The notes beneath the pieces are model-generated. The model ran no database searches. It was not told the origin of the DNA and saw only the letters and a list, made by a program, of their open reading frames with translations. This document shows positions 1 to 8,536 of a DNA stretch of 64,000 bases, piece by piece; the stretch's first letter is position 1, and each line of letters starts with the position of its first letter. This stretch comes from Oerskovia douganii (GTDB lineage Bacteria; Actinomycetota; Actinomycetes; Actinomycetales; Cellulomonadaceae). A program made the position numbers and the translations under genes. Location: positions 61,608 through 125,607 of the forward strand of contig NZ_JACSPN010000001.1 in assembly GCF_015142735.1 (NCBI RefSeq). Reading direction: 5' to 3'.

Positions 1-1374
1 ATCGCCGAGCTCCACGAGGAGAAGCGGCGCATCGAGGGCGCGTCGACCGAGCTCAGCCGCATCGCCGACCAGCTCCGCGACCTCGCGCGCCGCGCCGCGG
101 GCATCGCGTCCGAGCGCGACGCGCTGCTGTCGGCGGCGGGCGCCGACAAGCACGCGCTCGACAGCGCACGCACGCAGCGTGACCGGTCGGCGCGCGTCCT
201 GACCGAGCAGGGGCCGCTCGACGCGGGGCTGGTCGACGAGCTCGCCCGGCTGTTCGACGCGGAGGCAGCGGTACAGGCCGCCGCGCAGGGCACGTCGGCG
301 TCGGACGGGCCCCGCGACGTCGAGCCCGACGCGGTGGAGAGCGCCCTGCGGACACGGCTCACGGCACAGGTCGAGGAGGCACAGGCCCGCCAGGGCCAGC
401 TCGGCACGCGCATCGCGGCCCAGATGACGGCGTTCCGGGCGGCGTACCCGGTCGAGACCACGGAGCTCGACAACGACGTGCGCTCGGCCCCGGAGTACCG
501 GGCGCTGCACGAGCGGCTCACGCGCGACGACCTGCCGCGCTTCGAGGTCGACTTCAAGACGTACCTGAACACCAACACGATCCGCGACATCGCGGGCTTC
601 CACGCCGAGCTGTCCAAGCAGGCCGACCTCATCCGCGAGCGCGTCGAGATCATCAACGACTCGCTGCGCGCGATCGACTACAACCCGGGGCGGTACATCC
701 GCCTGGAGATGGCGCCCACGCCCAACACCGAGGTGCGCGAGTTCCGCGCGGACCTGCGGGCGTGCACCGACGGCGTCCTGGGGCTGGACCTCGAGGGTCG
801 CCGCGACGAGGACACGGGCGAGGAGACGGTCGCGTACTACTCGGAGGAGCGGTTCCTGCGGGTCAAGGCGATCGTCGAGCGGTTCCGCGGCCGCGAGGGG
901 CAGGCCGAGGCCGACGAGGCGTGGAAGCGTCGCGTGACCGACGTGCGGAGCTGGTTCGTGCTGTCGGCCTCCGAGCGGTCGCGCGAGGACGACGTCGAGC
1001 ACGAGCACTACTCCGACTCGGGCGGGAAGTCCGGTGGTCAGAAGGAGAAGCTCGCCTACACGATCCTCGCGGCCTCGCTCGCGTACCAGTTCAAGCTCGA
1101 CTGGGGCGCGGTGCGGTCCAAGGCGTTCCGGTTCGTGGTGATCGACGAGGCGTTCGGTCGCGGGTCGGACGAGTCGACGCGGTTCGCGCTCGAGCTGTTC
1201 AAGAGCCTGGGTCTCCAGCTGCTCATCGTGACGCCGCTGCAGAAGATCCACGTGATCGAGCCGTACATCTCGGCCGTGGGGTACGTCGACAACCCGACGG
1301 GCCGCAACTCCAGGTTGCGGACGCTCACGATCGAGGAGTACCAGGCCGAGAAGGAGGCGCACGCGGCGCTCTGA
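1..1374 (+). CDS. jetC: JetC-like SMC/SbcC-type ATPase of a Wadjet (MksF-like) system, C-terminal part
   Basis: The reading frame is open from base 1, so the gene begins outside the window; 457 residues are present. The first 200 or so are charged and Glu/Arg-rich, consistent with the returning coiled-coil arm. An ABC/SMC head follows, with a signature stretch SGGKSGGQKEKLAYT near residues 339-353, a Walker B FVVIDEAF near 378-385 and a D-loop-like GSDEST. The ending NPTGRNSRLRTLTIEEY resembles JetC/MksF-type ATPases rather than plain SbcC. In Wadjet systems JetC forms a plasmid-restricting condensin with JetA, JetB and the nuclease JetD. JetA and JetB would lie upstream, out of view. JetD usually follows JetC, but here a hairpin and a convergent gene follow, so a complete system cannot be claimed. 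Confidence 0.75.
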   Translation: MAELHEEKRRIEGASTELSRIADQLRDLARRAAGIASERDALLSAAGADKHALDSARTQRDRSARVLTEQGPLDAGLVDELARLFDAEAAVQAAAQGTSASDGPRDVEPDAVESALRTRLTAQVEEAQARQGQLGTRIAAQMTAFRAAYPVETTELDNDVRSAPEYRALHERLTRDDLPRFEVDFKTYLNTNTIRDIAGFHAELSKQADLIRERVEIINDSLRAIDYNPGRYIRLEMAPTPNTEVREFRADLRACTDGVLGLDLEGRRDEDTGEETVAYYSEERFLRVKAIVERFRGREGQAEADEAWKRRVTDVRSWFVLSASERSREDDVEHEHYSDSGGKSGGQKEKLAYTILAASLAYQFKLDWGAVRSKAFRFVVIDEAFGRGSDESTRFALELFKSLGLQLLIVTPLQKIHVIEPYISAVGYVDNPTGRNSRLRTLTIEEYQAEKEAHAAL

Positions 1375-1391
1375 GCCGCTCGTCCCGGTGC

Positions 1392-1446
1392 CGAGAACGG
1401 GGTTGAGGTCGCCATCCGACGAATGGCGACCTCAACCCCGTTCTCG
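1392..1446. terminator. Long perfect intergenic hairpin, bidirectional terminator (family copy 1)
   Basis: Arms 1392-1415 and 1423-1446 are perfectly complementary over 24 bases with a 7-base loop. The element lies between the convergent jetC and histidine kinase genes, so it can end transcription in both directions. It has no T-tract. Its core GGTTGAGGTCG recurs in similar hairpins at 17647, 36981 and 40610. Confidence 0.8.
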
Positions 1447-1451
1447 ACCGG

Positions 1452-3353
1452 CTACGGGACGACGTTCCGCGGCAGCCGCACCTCGAACGTCGTGCCCGAC
1501 GTCGGAGCGCGCCCCGCGTCGTCGGCCCCCGGTCGGGTCGCGCTCGGCCGGGCGAGGTCTGCCGCGGTCGCGTCCCGCACGGAGATCTCGCCCCCGTGCG
1601 CCTGGACGACGGCCTGCGCGATCGCGAGACCCAGCCCGGTCGAGCCGCCGACCCGGTTGCGCGCAGAGTCGCCCCGGCTGAACCGCTGGAAGAGCGAGGG
1701 GCGCAGCGAGGCCGGGATCCCGGGACCGTCGTCGGTCACGGAGATGACCACGTGGTCGTCGCCGTCGGGCCGGATGCCCACGACCACGCGCGTGCCGGGC
1801 GGGGTGTGGACGCGGGCGTTGCCCAGCAGGTTCGCGAACACCTGGCGCAGGCGCGCCTCGTCGCCCACGACCGTGACGTCGGGGATGTCGAACGCGTCGT
1901 CCCCGTCGGCCCACAGGGCGTCCCCCTCGGCGAGGATGCCGCCGCCGTCGAGCGTCAGCGTGTCGCCGCCGGCGCGGGGCCGGTCGCCGGGGCCGGGCTC
2001 GTCACGCTCGTCGTCGCCCGCGGTGGGCTCCGTGCCGTGCGGCGGGCCGTCGTCGGGGAGCACAGGCTCGTCGCTCGCGGCGAGCGGCAGGTCGAGCTCC
2101 CACACGTGGTCGCGGCTGGCCGCGTGCGCGTCCGCGACCGCGTCGATCGCGAGGGCCGCGAGGTCCACGGGCTCGCGGTCGAGCGGGCGCCCTGCGTCGA
2201 GCCGTGCGAGGAGCAGCAGGTCCTCGACGAGCTCGCCCATGCGCACGGCCTCGGACTCGATGCGGTCGAGGGCGCGCAGGGTGTCGGGCGGGACCTGGTC
2301 GGGGGACCGGCGGACCAGCTCGGAGTACCCGCGGATCGAGGCGAGGGGGGTGCGCAGCTCGTGGCTCGCGTCGGCGACGAACTGTCGGACCTGGGTCTCG
2401 GACTCGTGCCGGGCGGTGAGCGACGCCTCGACGTGGTCGAGCATGCGGTTGAGCGCCGCACCGACCTGCCCGACCTCGGTCCGCTCGTCGGTGAACTGCT
2501 CGTCGACGCGGGGGATCTCCTCGACCTCACCGCGGTCGAGCGGCAGCTCGGACACGTGCACGGCTGCGTCGGCGAGCGAGTCGAGGGGCCGCAGCGAGCG
2601 TCGGACGAGCCACGTCCCGAGCACGCTCGCGAGCGCGATCCCGATGCCCGCGAGCACCACCTCGACCAGGAGGTAGCCCTCGAGGGTCTGCGTGACCGAC
2701 GCGGTGCTCATGGCGGTGATCGACGGCTCGCCGTGCTGGGTCGTCGTGGAGATGGCGCGGAACGTCCCGAGGTCGGTGACCTCGACGTCGTGCGGGCGCC
2801 CGTCCGCGGGCACGGACTCGAGGTCGGCGATCTGCGCGGCGTCGAGCTCGCGGCGGTCGCCCAGGTCGTCGACGTACCCCGCGAACTGGACCTCGCCGTC
2901 GTCGTAGACGACGTTGATGGTCCCGGCGCCCTGCCCCGGGGGCAGGGGGCTCTGGTACTCGGTGCCCGACGGCGGAGCACCGGTCGGGGACGTCCCGGCG
3001 CCGGGGTCTTGGGCGGAGCCGTCCGACGACGTGCCGGGGTCTGCCGGGTCGGCGGTGCCGTCGGTCTGCCCGCTGCCGTCGCCCGAGGTGCCGCCGGTCG
3101 TGGCGTCGGGGGTGCCGTCCGACGTCCCGGGCGGCGCGACCCCGCCGGGTCGGTCGAACGGTCCGCGCTCGGCGCGTTCGCTGGCCTGGGTCAGCTCCTG
3201 GTCGAGCTTGTCGACCAGGCTCGTGCGCAGCGCGAGCGTCGAGGACACGGCGAGCGCGACGCTGAGCACGAGCAGGATCCCGACGAGGACGACGACGAGC
3301 TGTCGGCGCAGGGTCCGCGGGCGGGCGGTGAGCGACGTCCGGGGTGAGGTCAC
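1452..3353 (-). CDS. Membrane sensor histidine kinase (HAMP-HisKA-HATPase)
   Basis: This 633-residue kinase follows its response regulator with only 3 nt between them and starts at GTG. A first membrane segment lies near residues 18-40. An extracytoplasmic sensor region of about 190 residues follows, starting with a low-complexity Gly/Ser/Thr/Pro/Asp stretch. A second membrane segment (about 229-250) leads into HAMP. The H-box SHELRTPLASIRGY puts the phospho-accepting His at about 331. The ATPase domain has N-box NLLGNARVHTPPG, DDGPGIP and TGLGLAIAQAVV. Between HisKA and the N-box there is an unusually long Asp/Gly/Pro-rich insertion of about 80 residues. It resembles TrcS/MprB-type kinases; the signal is unknown. 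Confidence 0.93.
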   Translation of the reverse strand: MTSPRTSLTARPRTLRRQLVVVLVGILLVLSVALAVSSTLALRTSLVDKLDQELTQASERAERGPFDRPGGVAPPGTSDGTPDATTGGTSGDGSGQTDGTADPADPGTSSDGSAQDPGAGTSPTGAPPSGTEYQSPLPPGQGAGTINVVYDDGEVQFAGYVDDLGDRRELDAAQIADLESVPADGRPHDVEVTDLGTFRAISTTTQHGEPSITAMSTASVTQTLEGYLLVEVVLAGIGIALASVLGTWLVRRSLRPLDSLADAAVHVSELPLDRGEVEEIPRVDEQFTDERTEVGQVGAALNRMLDHVEASLTARHESETQVRQFVADASHELRTPLASIRGYSELVRRSPDQVPPDTLRALDRIESEAVRMGELVEDLLLLARLDAGRPLDREPVDLAALAIDAVADAHAASRDHVWELDLPLAASDEPVLPDDGPPHGTEPTAGDDERDEPGPGDRPRAGGDTLTLDGGGILAEGDALWADGDDAFDIPDVTVVGDEARLRQVFANLLGNARVHTPPGTRVVVGIRPDGDDHVVISVTDDGPGIPASLRPSLFQRFSRGDSARNRVGGSTGLGLAIAQAVVQAHGGEISVRDATAADLARPSATRPGADDAGRAPTSGTTFEVRLPRNVVP

Positions 3354-3356
3354 GCG

Positions 3357-4184
3357 TCAGGCCTTCGCGGCGCCGTCGGGCGTGCTGCCCGCCGACCCTG
3401 TGCCGCCCGCGGGCGCGGAAGCCCCCTCGGCGGGCTTGATGACGTACCCGACGCCGCGCAGCGTGTGGATCATGGGCGCGCGCCCCTTGTCGATCTTGCG
3501 GCGCAGGTAGGAGATGTAGAGCTCGACGATGTTGGCCTGCCCGCGGAAGTCGTAGTTCCAGACGCGGTCGAGGATCTGCGCCTTGGACATGACGCGGCGC
3601 GCGTTGCGCATGAGGTAGCGCAGGAGCTCGAACTCGGTCGCCGACAGGTGGATGGGGTCTCCGCCGCGGAACACCTCGTGCGAGTCCTCGTCGAGGACCA
3701 GGTCGCCCACGACGACGGTCGAGTCCTCGCGCCGCGCGGTCGCGCCGCCCCGGCGCATGAGGCCGCGCAGGCGGGCCACGACCTCCTCGAGGCTGAACGG
3801 CTTGGTCACGTAGTCGTCGCCGCCCGCGGTCAGCCCGGCGACGCGGTCCTCGACGGTGTCGCGGGCCGTGAGGAACAGGACCGGGACGTCGGGGGAGGTG
3901 GCGCGGATGCGGCGCAGGACGGACAGGCCGTCGAGGTCGGGGAGCATGACGTCGAGCACGATCACGTCGGGTCCGACCTCGCGGGCCGTGCGGATCGCGG
4001 ACTGGCCGTCGAGGGCCGTCGAGACGTCCCACCCCTCGTAGCGCAGCGCGGAGGTGAGGAGCTCGGCGAGGTTGGGCTCGTCGTCGACCACGAGGACGCG
4101 CACGGGGGAGCCGTCGGCCCGGGTCAGGCGCTCGGGGGCGCGCGGGGAGACGAGCGGTTCCGTGGGCGCGGGGGTCGTGGTCAT
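3357..4184 (-). CDS. OmpR/PhoB-family response regulator
   Basis: The protein has 275 residues from ATG 4184; a longer upstream extension of the frame is not credible. The receiver domain (about 28-142) has the DDE acid pocket, the phospho-accepting Asp at about 78 (VIVLDVMLPD) and KPF. A winged-helix C-terminal domain follows, with LSATEFELLRYLM and the recognition region NIVELYISYLRRKID. It is similar in layout to mycobacterial TrcR. The C-terminal 20 residues are Ala/Gly-rich. It is co-transcribed with the kinase downstream. Direct repeats CGCCTGTG on either side of a -10-like TAGGAT just upstream suggest autoregulation. Confidence 0.93.
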   Translation of the reverse strand: MTTTPAPTEPLVSPRAPERLTRADGSPVRVLVVDDEPNLAELLTSALRYEGWDVSTALDGQSAIRTAREVGPDVIVLDVMLPDLDGLSVLRRIRATSPDVPVLFLTARDTVEDRVAGLTAGGDDYVTKPFSLEEVVARLRGLMRRGGATARREDSTVVVGDLVLDEDSHEVFRGGDPIHLSATEFELLRYLMRNARRVMSKAQILDRVWNYDFRGQANIVELYISYLRRKIDKGRAPMIHTLRGVGYVIKPAEGASAPAGGTGSAGSTPDGAAKA

Positions 4185-4214
4185 GCGTCCATGGTGCGCG
4201 CGGTGGCTTCGCGG

Positions 4215-4244
4215 CGCCTGTGGCGATCCTATGAATCGCCTGTG
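4215..4244 (-). promoter_or_regulatory. Promoter of the two-component operon with flanking direct repeats
   Basis: CGCCTGTG occurs at 4215-4222 and 4237-4244, 22 bp apart (two helical turns). Between them the minus strand carries TAGGAT (4231-4226), a -10-like hexamer. OmpR-family regulators commonly bind such spaced direct repeats. Self-binding by the adjacent regulator is inferred. Confidence 0.5.
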
Positions 4245-4409
4245 AGGGGCGAGGCCGGGCCCTCGAGCGGGTGCCCGTCCCGGCCACGCTGCGGGCACGG
4301 GAAGGTGCCGACCGAGCTGCGCGGATGACGCGAGGACCACCCACCGCCACGCGCTGACCTGCCCGTTCTCTTCGCCGGATCCCCACACGCCGTGACCTAC
4401 GGTGGACGG

Positions 4410-5411
4410 GTGACTTCTCCTCCCGCCGCGTCGCCCCCGCCGCACGTCCGGCCACCCGCCTCGCCGCGAGGCGCAGCCGGTGGTCCCCGGCACTCGCCGG
4501 ACCTCGGGGCGACGAACGTGGGAGCCAGGGTCGCGGCGAGCGTCACGGCCCTCGTCTCCGCGGTCCTGGTGTGGCAGGTCTGGCGCTACTTCGTCGCGAC
4601 CGAGCAGGGCCAGCACCTGGACCAGGCGGCGCTGCGCGGCTCCGACTACGGGCGGGGCACGCTGTGGGCGGTCGCGGAGCCCGTGCTCGACGTCGTCTCG
4701 GTGAGCTTCGTCGTGCTGGGCCTGGGGATCGCGATGGGCATCGCGCTGCTGCGGCGGCGCTGGGGGCTCGCCGTCCAGGTGGCGTTCGTCGTGGTCGGGT
4801 CCAACATCACGACGCAGTTCCTCAAGAAGGCCGTGCTCGACCGGCCGGACCTGATCGGCGGCTGGGGCGTGGGGAACACGCTGCCCAGCGGGCACACCAC
4901 GGTCGCGGCGTCGGTCGCGGTCGCGCTGCTCCTCGCCGTCCCGCGGGCCGCGCGCCCGGCCGTGGCGGTGCTCGGCGGGACGTACACGGTCGCGACGGGC
5001 GTCTCGACCCTGGTCGGGCACTGGCACCGGCCGAGCGACGTGGTCGCGGCGGTCCTCGTCGTGACGGCCTGGGCCGCGCTCGCCCTCGCGCTCACGCCGT
5101 CCAGCGCGCTCGACGAGCTGCCCGCCGGGCGGGGGAGCGGGTACCCGGGGTCGGTCGTCCTGGCCGTCCTCATGATCCTCGGCGGCGCCGCGGCCGCGCT
5201 CGGGGCGGCGTGGTGCCTGCGCGAGGTGCACCCCGCGAGCTGGGACATGACGGACGTCGCGGAGACCACGGCCTACGTGGGCGGCGCGCTGGGAGTCGTC
5301 GCCGTGACGTCGGTGTCGTTCGCGGTGCTGCTCCTGCTGAGGCAGGCCACGTCCCGGCCGGCACGGCTCGTCCACGGCCCGTCGACCCCGCGGGCCGTCC
5401 ACAGCGGATAA
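4410..5411 (+). CDS. PAP2-superfamily membrane phosphatase
   Basis: This protein has 333 residues from GTG 4410, chosen because TACGGT (4398-4403) ends 6 nt before it, the leaderless pattern seen across the window; an in-frame GTG at 4392 is possible. The phosphatase motifs are KKAVLDRP (C1), PSGHTT (C2) and GHWHRPSDVV (C3). About six hydrophobic segments are present. Family members dephosphorylate lipid phosphates such as undecaprenyl pyrophosphate or phosphatidic acid at the membrane. The substrate here cannot be told. It stands alone, upstream of topA with 192 bp between them. Confidence 0.87.
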   Translation: MTSPPAASPPPHVRPPASPRGAAGGPRHSPDLGATNVGARVAASVTALVSAVLVWQVWRYFVATEQGQHLDQAALRGSDYGRGTLWAVAEPVLDVVSVSFVVLGLGIAMGIALLRRRWGLAVQVAFVVVGSNITTQFLKKAVLDRPDLIGGWGVGNTLPSGHTTVAASVAVALLLAVPRAARPAVAVLGGTYTVATGVSTLVGHWHRPSDVVAAVLVVTAWAALALALTPSSALDELPAGRGSGYPGSVVLAVLMILGGAAAALGAAWCLREVHPASWDMTDVAETTAYVGGALGVVAVTSVSFAVLLLLRQATSRPARLVHGPSTPRAVHSG

Positions 5412-5603
5412 GGTGCCGCCCGGCGCGAGTGGCGTAACGTCATAGGCTGCCGGTGGGAACAGGTCTGCGGGATCCAGGGCGCACGCCGTGCCCGACGCCC
5501 CGCGCACACGTCACACCTCTCGGCCGACCCGGTGATCTCTCGGCCCACCCGGGGACCGCCCCGGGCACGAGCCACAGTCAGCAGCAACGGAAAGCAGGAA
5601 CGG

Positions 5604-8441
5604 ATGTCCTCAGGTCGCAAGCTCGTCATCGTGGAGTCCCCCACGAAGGCACGCAAGATCCAGGGCTACCTCGGTGACGACTTCGAGGTGGAGTCGAGCG
5701 TGGGGCACATCCGCGACCTCCCGCAGCCGTCCGAGCTGCCCGCGGACATGAAGAAGGGCCCGTTCGGCAAGTTCGCGGTCAACGTCGACGAGGGCTTCGA
5801 GCCGTACTACGAGGTCTACGCGGACAAGAGGAAGAAGGTCGCGGAGCTCAAGCGCGCCCTGAAGAACGCCGACGAGCTCTACCTCGCGACCGACGAGGAC
5901 CGCGAGGGCGAGGCCATCGCGTGGCACCTGCTCGAGGAGCTCAAGCCCAAGGTGCCCGTGCACCGCATGGTCTTCCACGAGATCACGCGCGAGGCGATCG
6001 AGCGGGCTCTGGAGAACACGCGCGACCTCGACGAGCACCTGGTCGACGCGCAGGAGACGCGCCGCATCCTCGACCGCCTCTACGGCTACGAGGTCTCGCC
6101 GGTGCTGTGGCGCAAGGTCCGCCAGGGCCTGTCCGCAGGCCGTGTCCAGTCGGTCGCGACCCGGCTGGTCGTCGAGCGTGAGCGCGAGCGCATGGCGTTC
6201 GTCCCGGCCGAGTACTGGGACGTGTCCGGTACGTTCTCGCTCGCCGACAAGGGGGCGCAGGACGCCGACAAGGGCTTCGACGCGCGCCTGGTCCAGCTCG
6301 GCGGCAAGCGCGTGGCCTCGGGCCGCGACTTCGACGACCGCGGCCGGCTCAAGCCCGCCGCGGCCCGCGACGGCGCGGTCCAGCTCGACGAGCAGGTGGC
6401 GTCGGCCGTGGTCGGTGGGCTCGAGGGGGCCGACTTCGCGGTCCGCAGCCTCGAGACCAAGCCGTACACGCGTCGCCCCGCGGCGCCGTTCACGACCTCG
6501 ACCCTCCAGCAGGAGGCGAGCCGCAAGCTCCGCTTCAACTCGCGGCAGACCATGCGCACCGCGCAGGCGCTGTACGAGAACGGGTACATCACCTACATGC
6601 GTACGGACTCCCCGTCGCTGTCGGCCGAGGCCACGGACGCCGCGCGCCGCCAGGCCGCGGAGCTGTACGGGCCGGAGTTCGTGCCCGGCTCGCCGCGCGT
6701 GTACGCCTCGAAGTCGAAGGGCGCCCAGGAGGCCCACGAGGCCATCCGCCCCGCGGGCGACTCGTTCCGCACCCCGGCCCAGGTGGCCCGGGAGATCAGC
6801 GGCGACCAGTTCAAGCTGTACGAGCTCATCTGGAAGCGCACGGTCGCCTCGCAGATGGCGGACGCCAAGGGCTCGACGGCGTCGGTCCGGCTGGCGGCCC
6901 CCGTCCGCCTCCAGGCCGTGGCACCGCTGGCCGGGACGACGTACGAGCCGGGCGGCCCGGCCCCCGAGGCCGTGTTCGCGGCATCCGGCACGGTCATCAC
7001 GTTCCGCGGCTTCCTCGCCGCGTACGAGGAAGGCACCGACGACGCGAGCGAGTCCGCCGAGGGCGCGCCCGCGAAGTCGGGGCGTCGTCGCAACGACGAG
7101 GACGCCCGCCTGCCGCAGATGGCCGAGGGCGACCTGCTCCACGGCCGTGACCTCACGGCCGACGGGCACTCGACGTCGGCACCGCCGCGCTACACGGAGG
7201 CCAGTCTCATCAAGGCTCTCGAGGAGCGCGGGATCGGCCGCCCGTCCACCTACGCGTCGACGATCTCGACCATCCAGGACCGCGGCTACGTGCTGCCGCG
7301 CGGCCAGGCGCTCGTCCCGAGCTGGGTCGCGTTCGCCGTGATCCGCCTGCTCGAGGAGCACTTCGAGTGGCTCATCGACTACGACTTCACCGCGGAGATG
7401 GAGGCGGACCTCGACGCGATCGCGGCGGGCGACAAGGACCGCGTCGCGTGGCTGACCCGGTTCTACTTCGGTGACGGCACGGGCCGCGAGGAGGGCGAGG
7501 GGCTGCGTCAGCTCGTCGACGACCTGGGCGAGATCGACGCGCGGGACATCAACTCGGTGCCGATCGGCGAGGGCATCCAGCTCCGGGTGGGGCGCTACGG
7601 ACCCTACGTCGAGGATCTCTCGGTGCCGGTGAAGGAGGGGGAGAACCCTCCGCGCGCCTCGGTCCCGGACGACCTCGCCCCCGACGAGCTCACGGTCGAG
7701 AAGGCGCGCGAGCTCCTCGCCGCGGGGGCCGACGACGGCCGGATCCTGGGGACGGACCCCGGGTCGGGGCACCCGATCGTGGCCCGTGCGGGACGCTACG
7801 GCCCCTACGTGACCGAGCAGCTCCCCGAACCCACGTTCGACGAGGGGCTCTCGGCGGCCGCCCTCAAGAAGGCCAAGGCCGCGCTGCCCAAGCCGCGCAC
7901 GGCGTCGCTCCTCAAGACCATGTCGCTCGAGTCGGTGACGCTCGAGGACGCGCTGCGCCTGCTGTCCCTGCCGCGCGTCGTGGGCACGGACCCGGAGACG
8001 GGCGTCGAGATCACCGCGCAGAACGGCCGCTACGGTCCGTACCTCAAGAAGGGCACGGACTCGCGCACCCTCCCGTCGGAGGAGGCCATGTTCACGGTGA
8101 CGCTCGAGGAGGCGCTCGAGCTGTACAAGCAGCCCAAGCGCGGTCGTGGCACGACCGCCACGCCGCCGCTGCGCGAGCTGGGCGACGACCCGACGTCGGG
8201 CAAGCCCATCGTGATCAAGGACGGCCGCTTCGGCGCCTACGTGACCGACGGCGAGACCAACCGGACGCTGCCGCGCGACGTGACGCCCGAGTCGATCACG
8301 CCCGAGCAGGCCATCGAGCTCCTCGCGGAGAAGCGCGCGGCGGGCCCGGCGAAGAAGAAGGCCCCGGCCAAGAAGGCCCCCGCCAAGAAGCCCGCCGCGA
8401 AGAAGGCGCCGGCCAAGAAGGCGCCGGCCGAGAAGAAGTAG
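5604..8441 (+). CDS. topA: DNA topoisomerase I
   Basis: This type IA topoisomerase of 945 residues relaxes negative supercoils by a transient 5'-phosphotyrosine link. The start is ATG 5604, preceded by a purine-rich AAAGCAGGAACGG; the longer frame from 5532 is not credible. The Toprim domain has KLVIVESPTKARKI and TDEDREGEAIAWH. The catalytic Tyr is at about 331 in YITYMRTDSPS. The C-terminal half carries several repeats containing GRYGPYV/GRFGAYV, typical of actinobacterial TopA, and ends in a tail of AKKAPAKK-type repeats that helps DNA binding and processivity in relatives. A -10-like TAGGCT at 5443-5448 would give a leader of about 150 nt. A strong hairpin follows. Confidence 0.98.
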   Translation: MSSGRKLVIVESPTKARKIQGYLGDDFEVESSVGHIRDLPQPSELPADMKKGPFGKFAVNVDEGFEPYYEVYADKRKKVAELKRALKNADELYLATDEDREGEAIAWHLLEELKPKVPVHRMVFHEITREAIERALENTRDLDEHLVDAQETRRILDRLYGYEVSPVLWRKVRQGLSAGRVQSVATRLVVERERERMAFVPAEYWDVSGTFSLADKGAQDADKGFDARLVQLGGKRVASGRDFDDRGRLKPAAARDGAVQLDEQVASAVVGGLEGADFAVRSLETKPYTRRPAAPFTTSTLQQEASRKLRFNSRQTMRTAQALYENGYITYMRTDSPSLSAEATDAARRQAAELYGPEFVPGSPRVYASKSKGAQEAHEAIRPAGDSFRTPAQVAREISGDQFKLYELIWKRTVASQMADAKGSTASVRLAAPVRLQAVAPLAGTTYEPGGPAPEAVFAASGTVITFRGFLAAYEEGTDDASESAEGAPAKSGRRRNDEDARLPQMAEGDLLHGRDLTADGHSTSAPPRYTEASLIKALEERGIGRPSTYASTISTIQDRGYVLPRGQALVPSWVAFAVIRLLEEHFEWLIDYDFTAEMEADLDAIAAGDKDRVAWLTRFYFGDGTGREEGEGLRQLVDDLGEIDARDINSVPIGEGIQLRVGRYGPYVEDLSVPVKEGENPPRASVPDDLAPDELTVEKARELLAAGADDGRILGTDPGSGHPIVARAGRYGPYVTEQLPEPTFDEGLSAAALKKAKAALPKPRTASLLKTMSLESVTLEDALRLLSLPRVVGTDPETGVEITAQNGRYGPYLKKGTDSRTLPSEEAMFTVTLEEALELYKQPKRGRGTTATPPLRELGDDPTSGKPIVIKDGRFGAYVTDGETNRTLPRDVTPESITPEQAIELLAEKRAAGPAKKKAPAKKAPAKKPAAKKAPAKKAPAEKK

Positions 8442-8483
8442 CGGTCGCTGCCCGGCGGACCGTGCCGGGCCCGCGCACGTCGA

Positions 8484-8522
8484 AGGCCCCGGCCTGCCCC
8501 TGGAGGGAGCAGGCCGGGGCCT
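8484..8522. terminator. Hairpin terminator between topA and gldA
   Basis: Arms 8484-8497 and 8509-8522 pair perfectly over 14 bases, all GC-rich, with an 11-base loop. The element sits between convergent topA and the glycerol dehydrogenase gene and can serve both. Confidence 0.85.
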
Positions 8523-8536
8523 CGACGTTCGCGTCC

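Noticed and set aside
3357..5507. A 716-residue response regulator start far upstream
   Set aside because: The extension runs antisense through the PAP2 gene; the receiver domain begins soon after ATG 4184.
5412..5603. Riboswitch or structured leader before topA
   Set aside because: About 190 bp of leader-like sequence, but no recognisable riboswitch core and no strong conserved hairpin.
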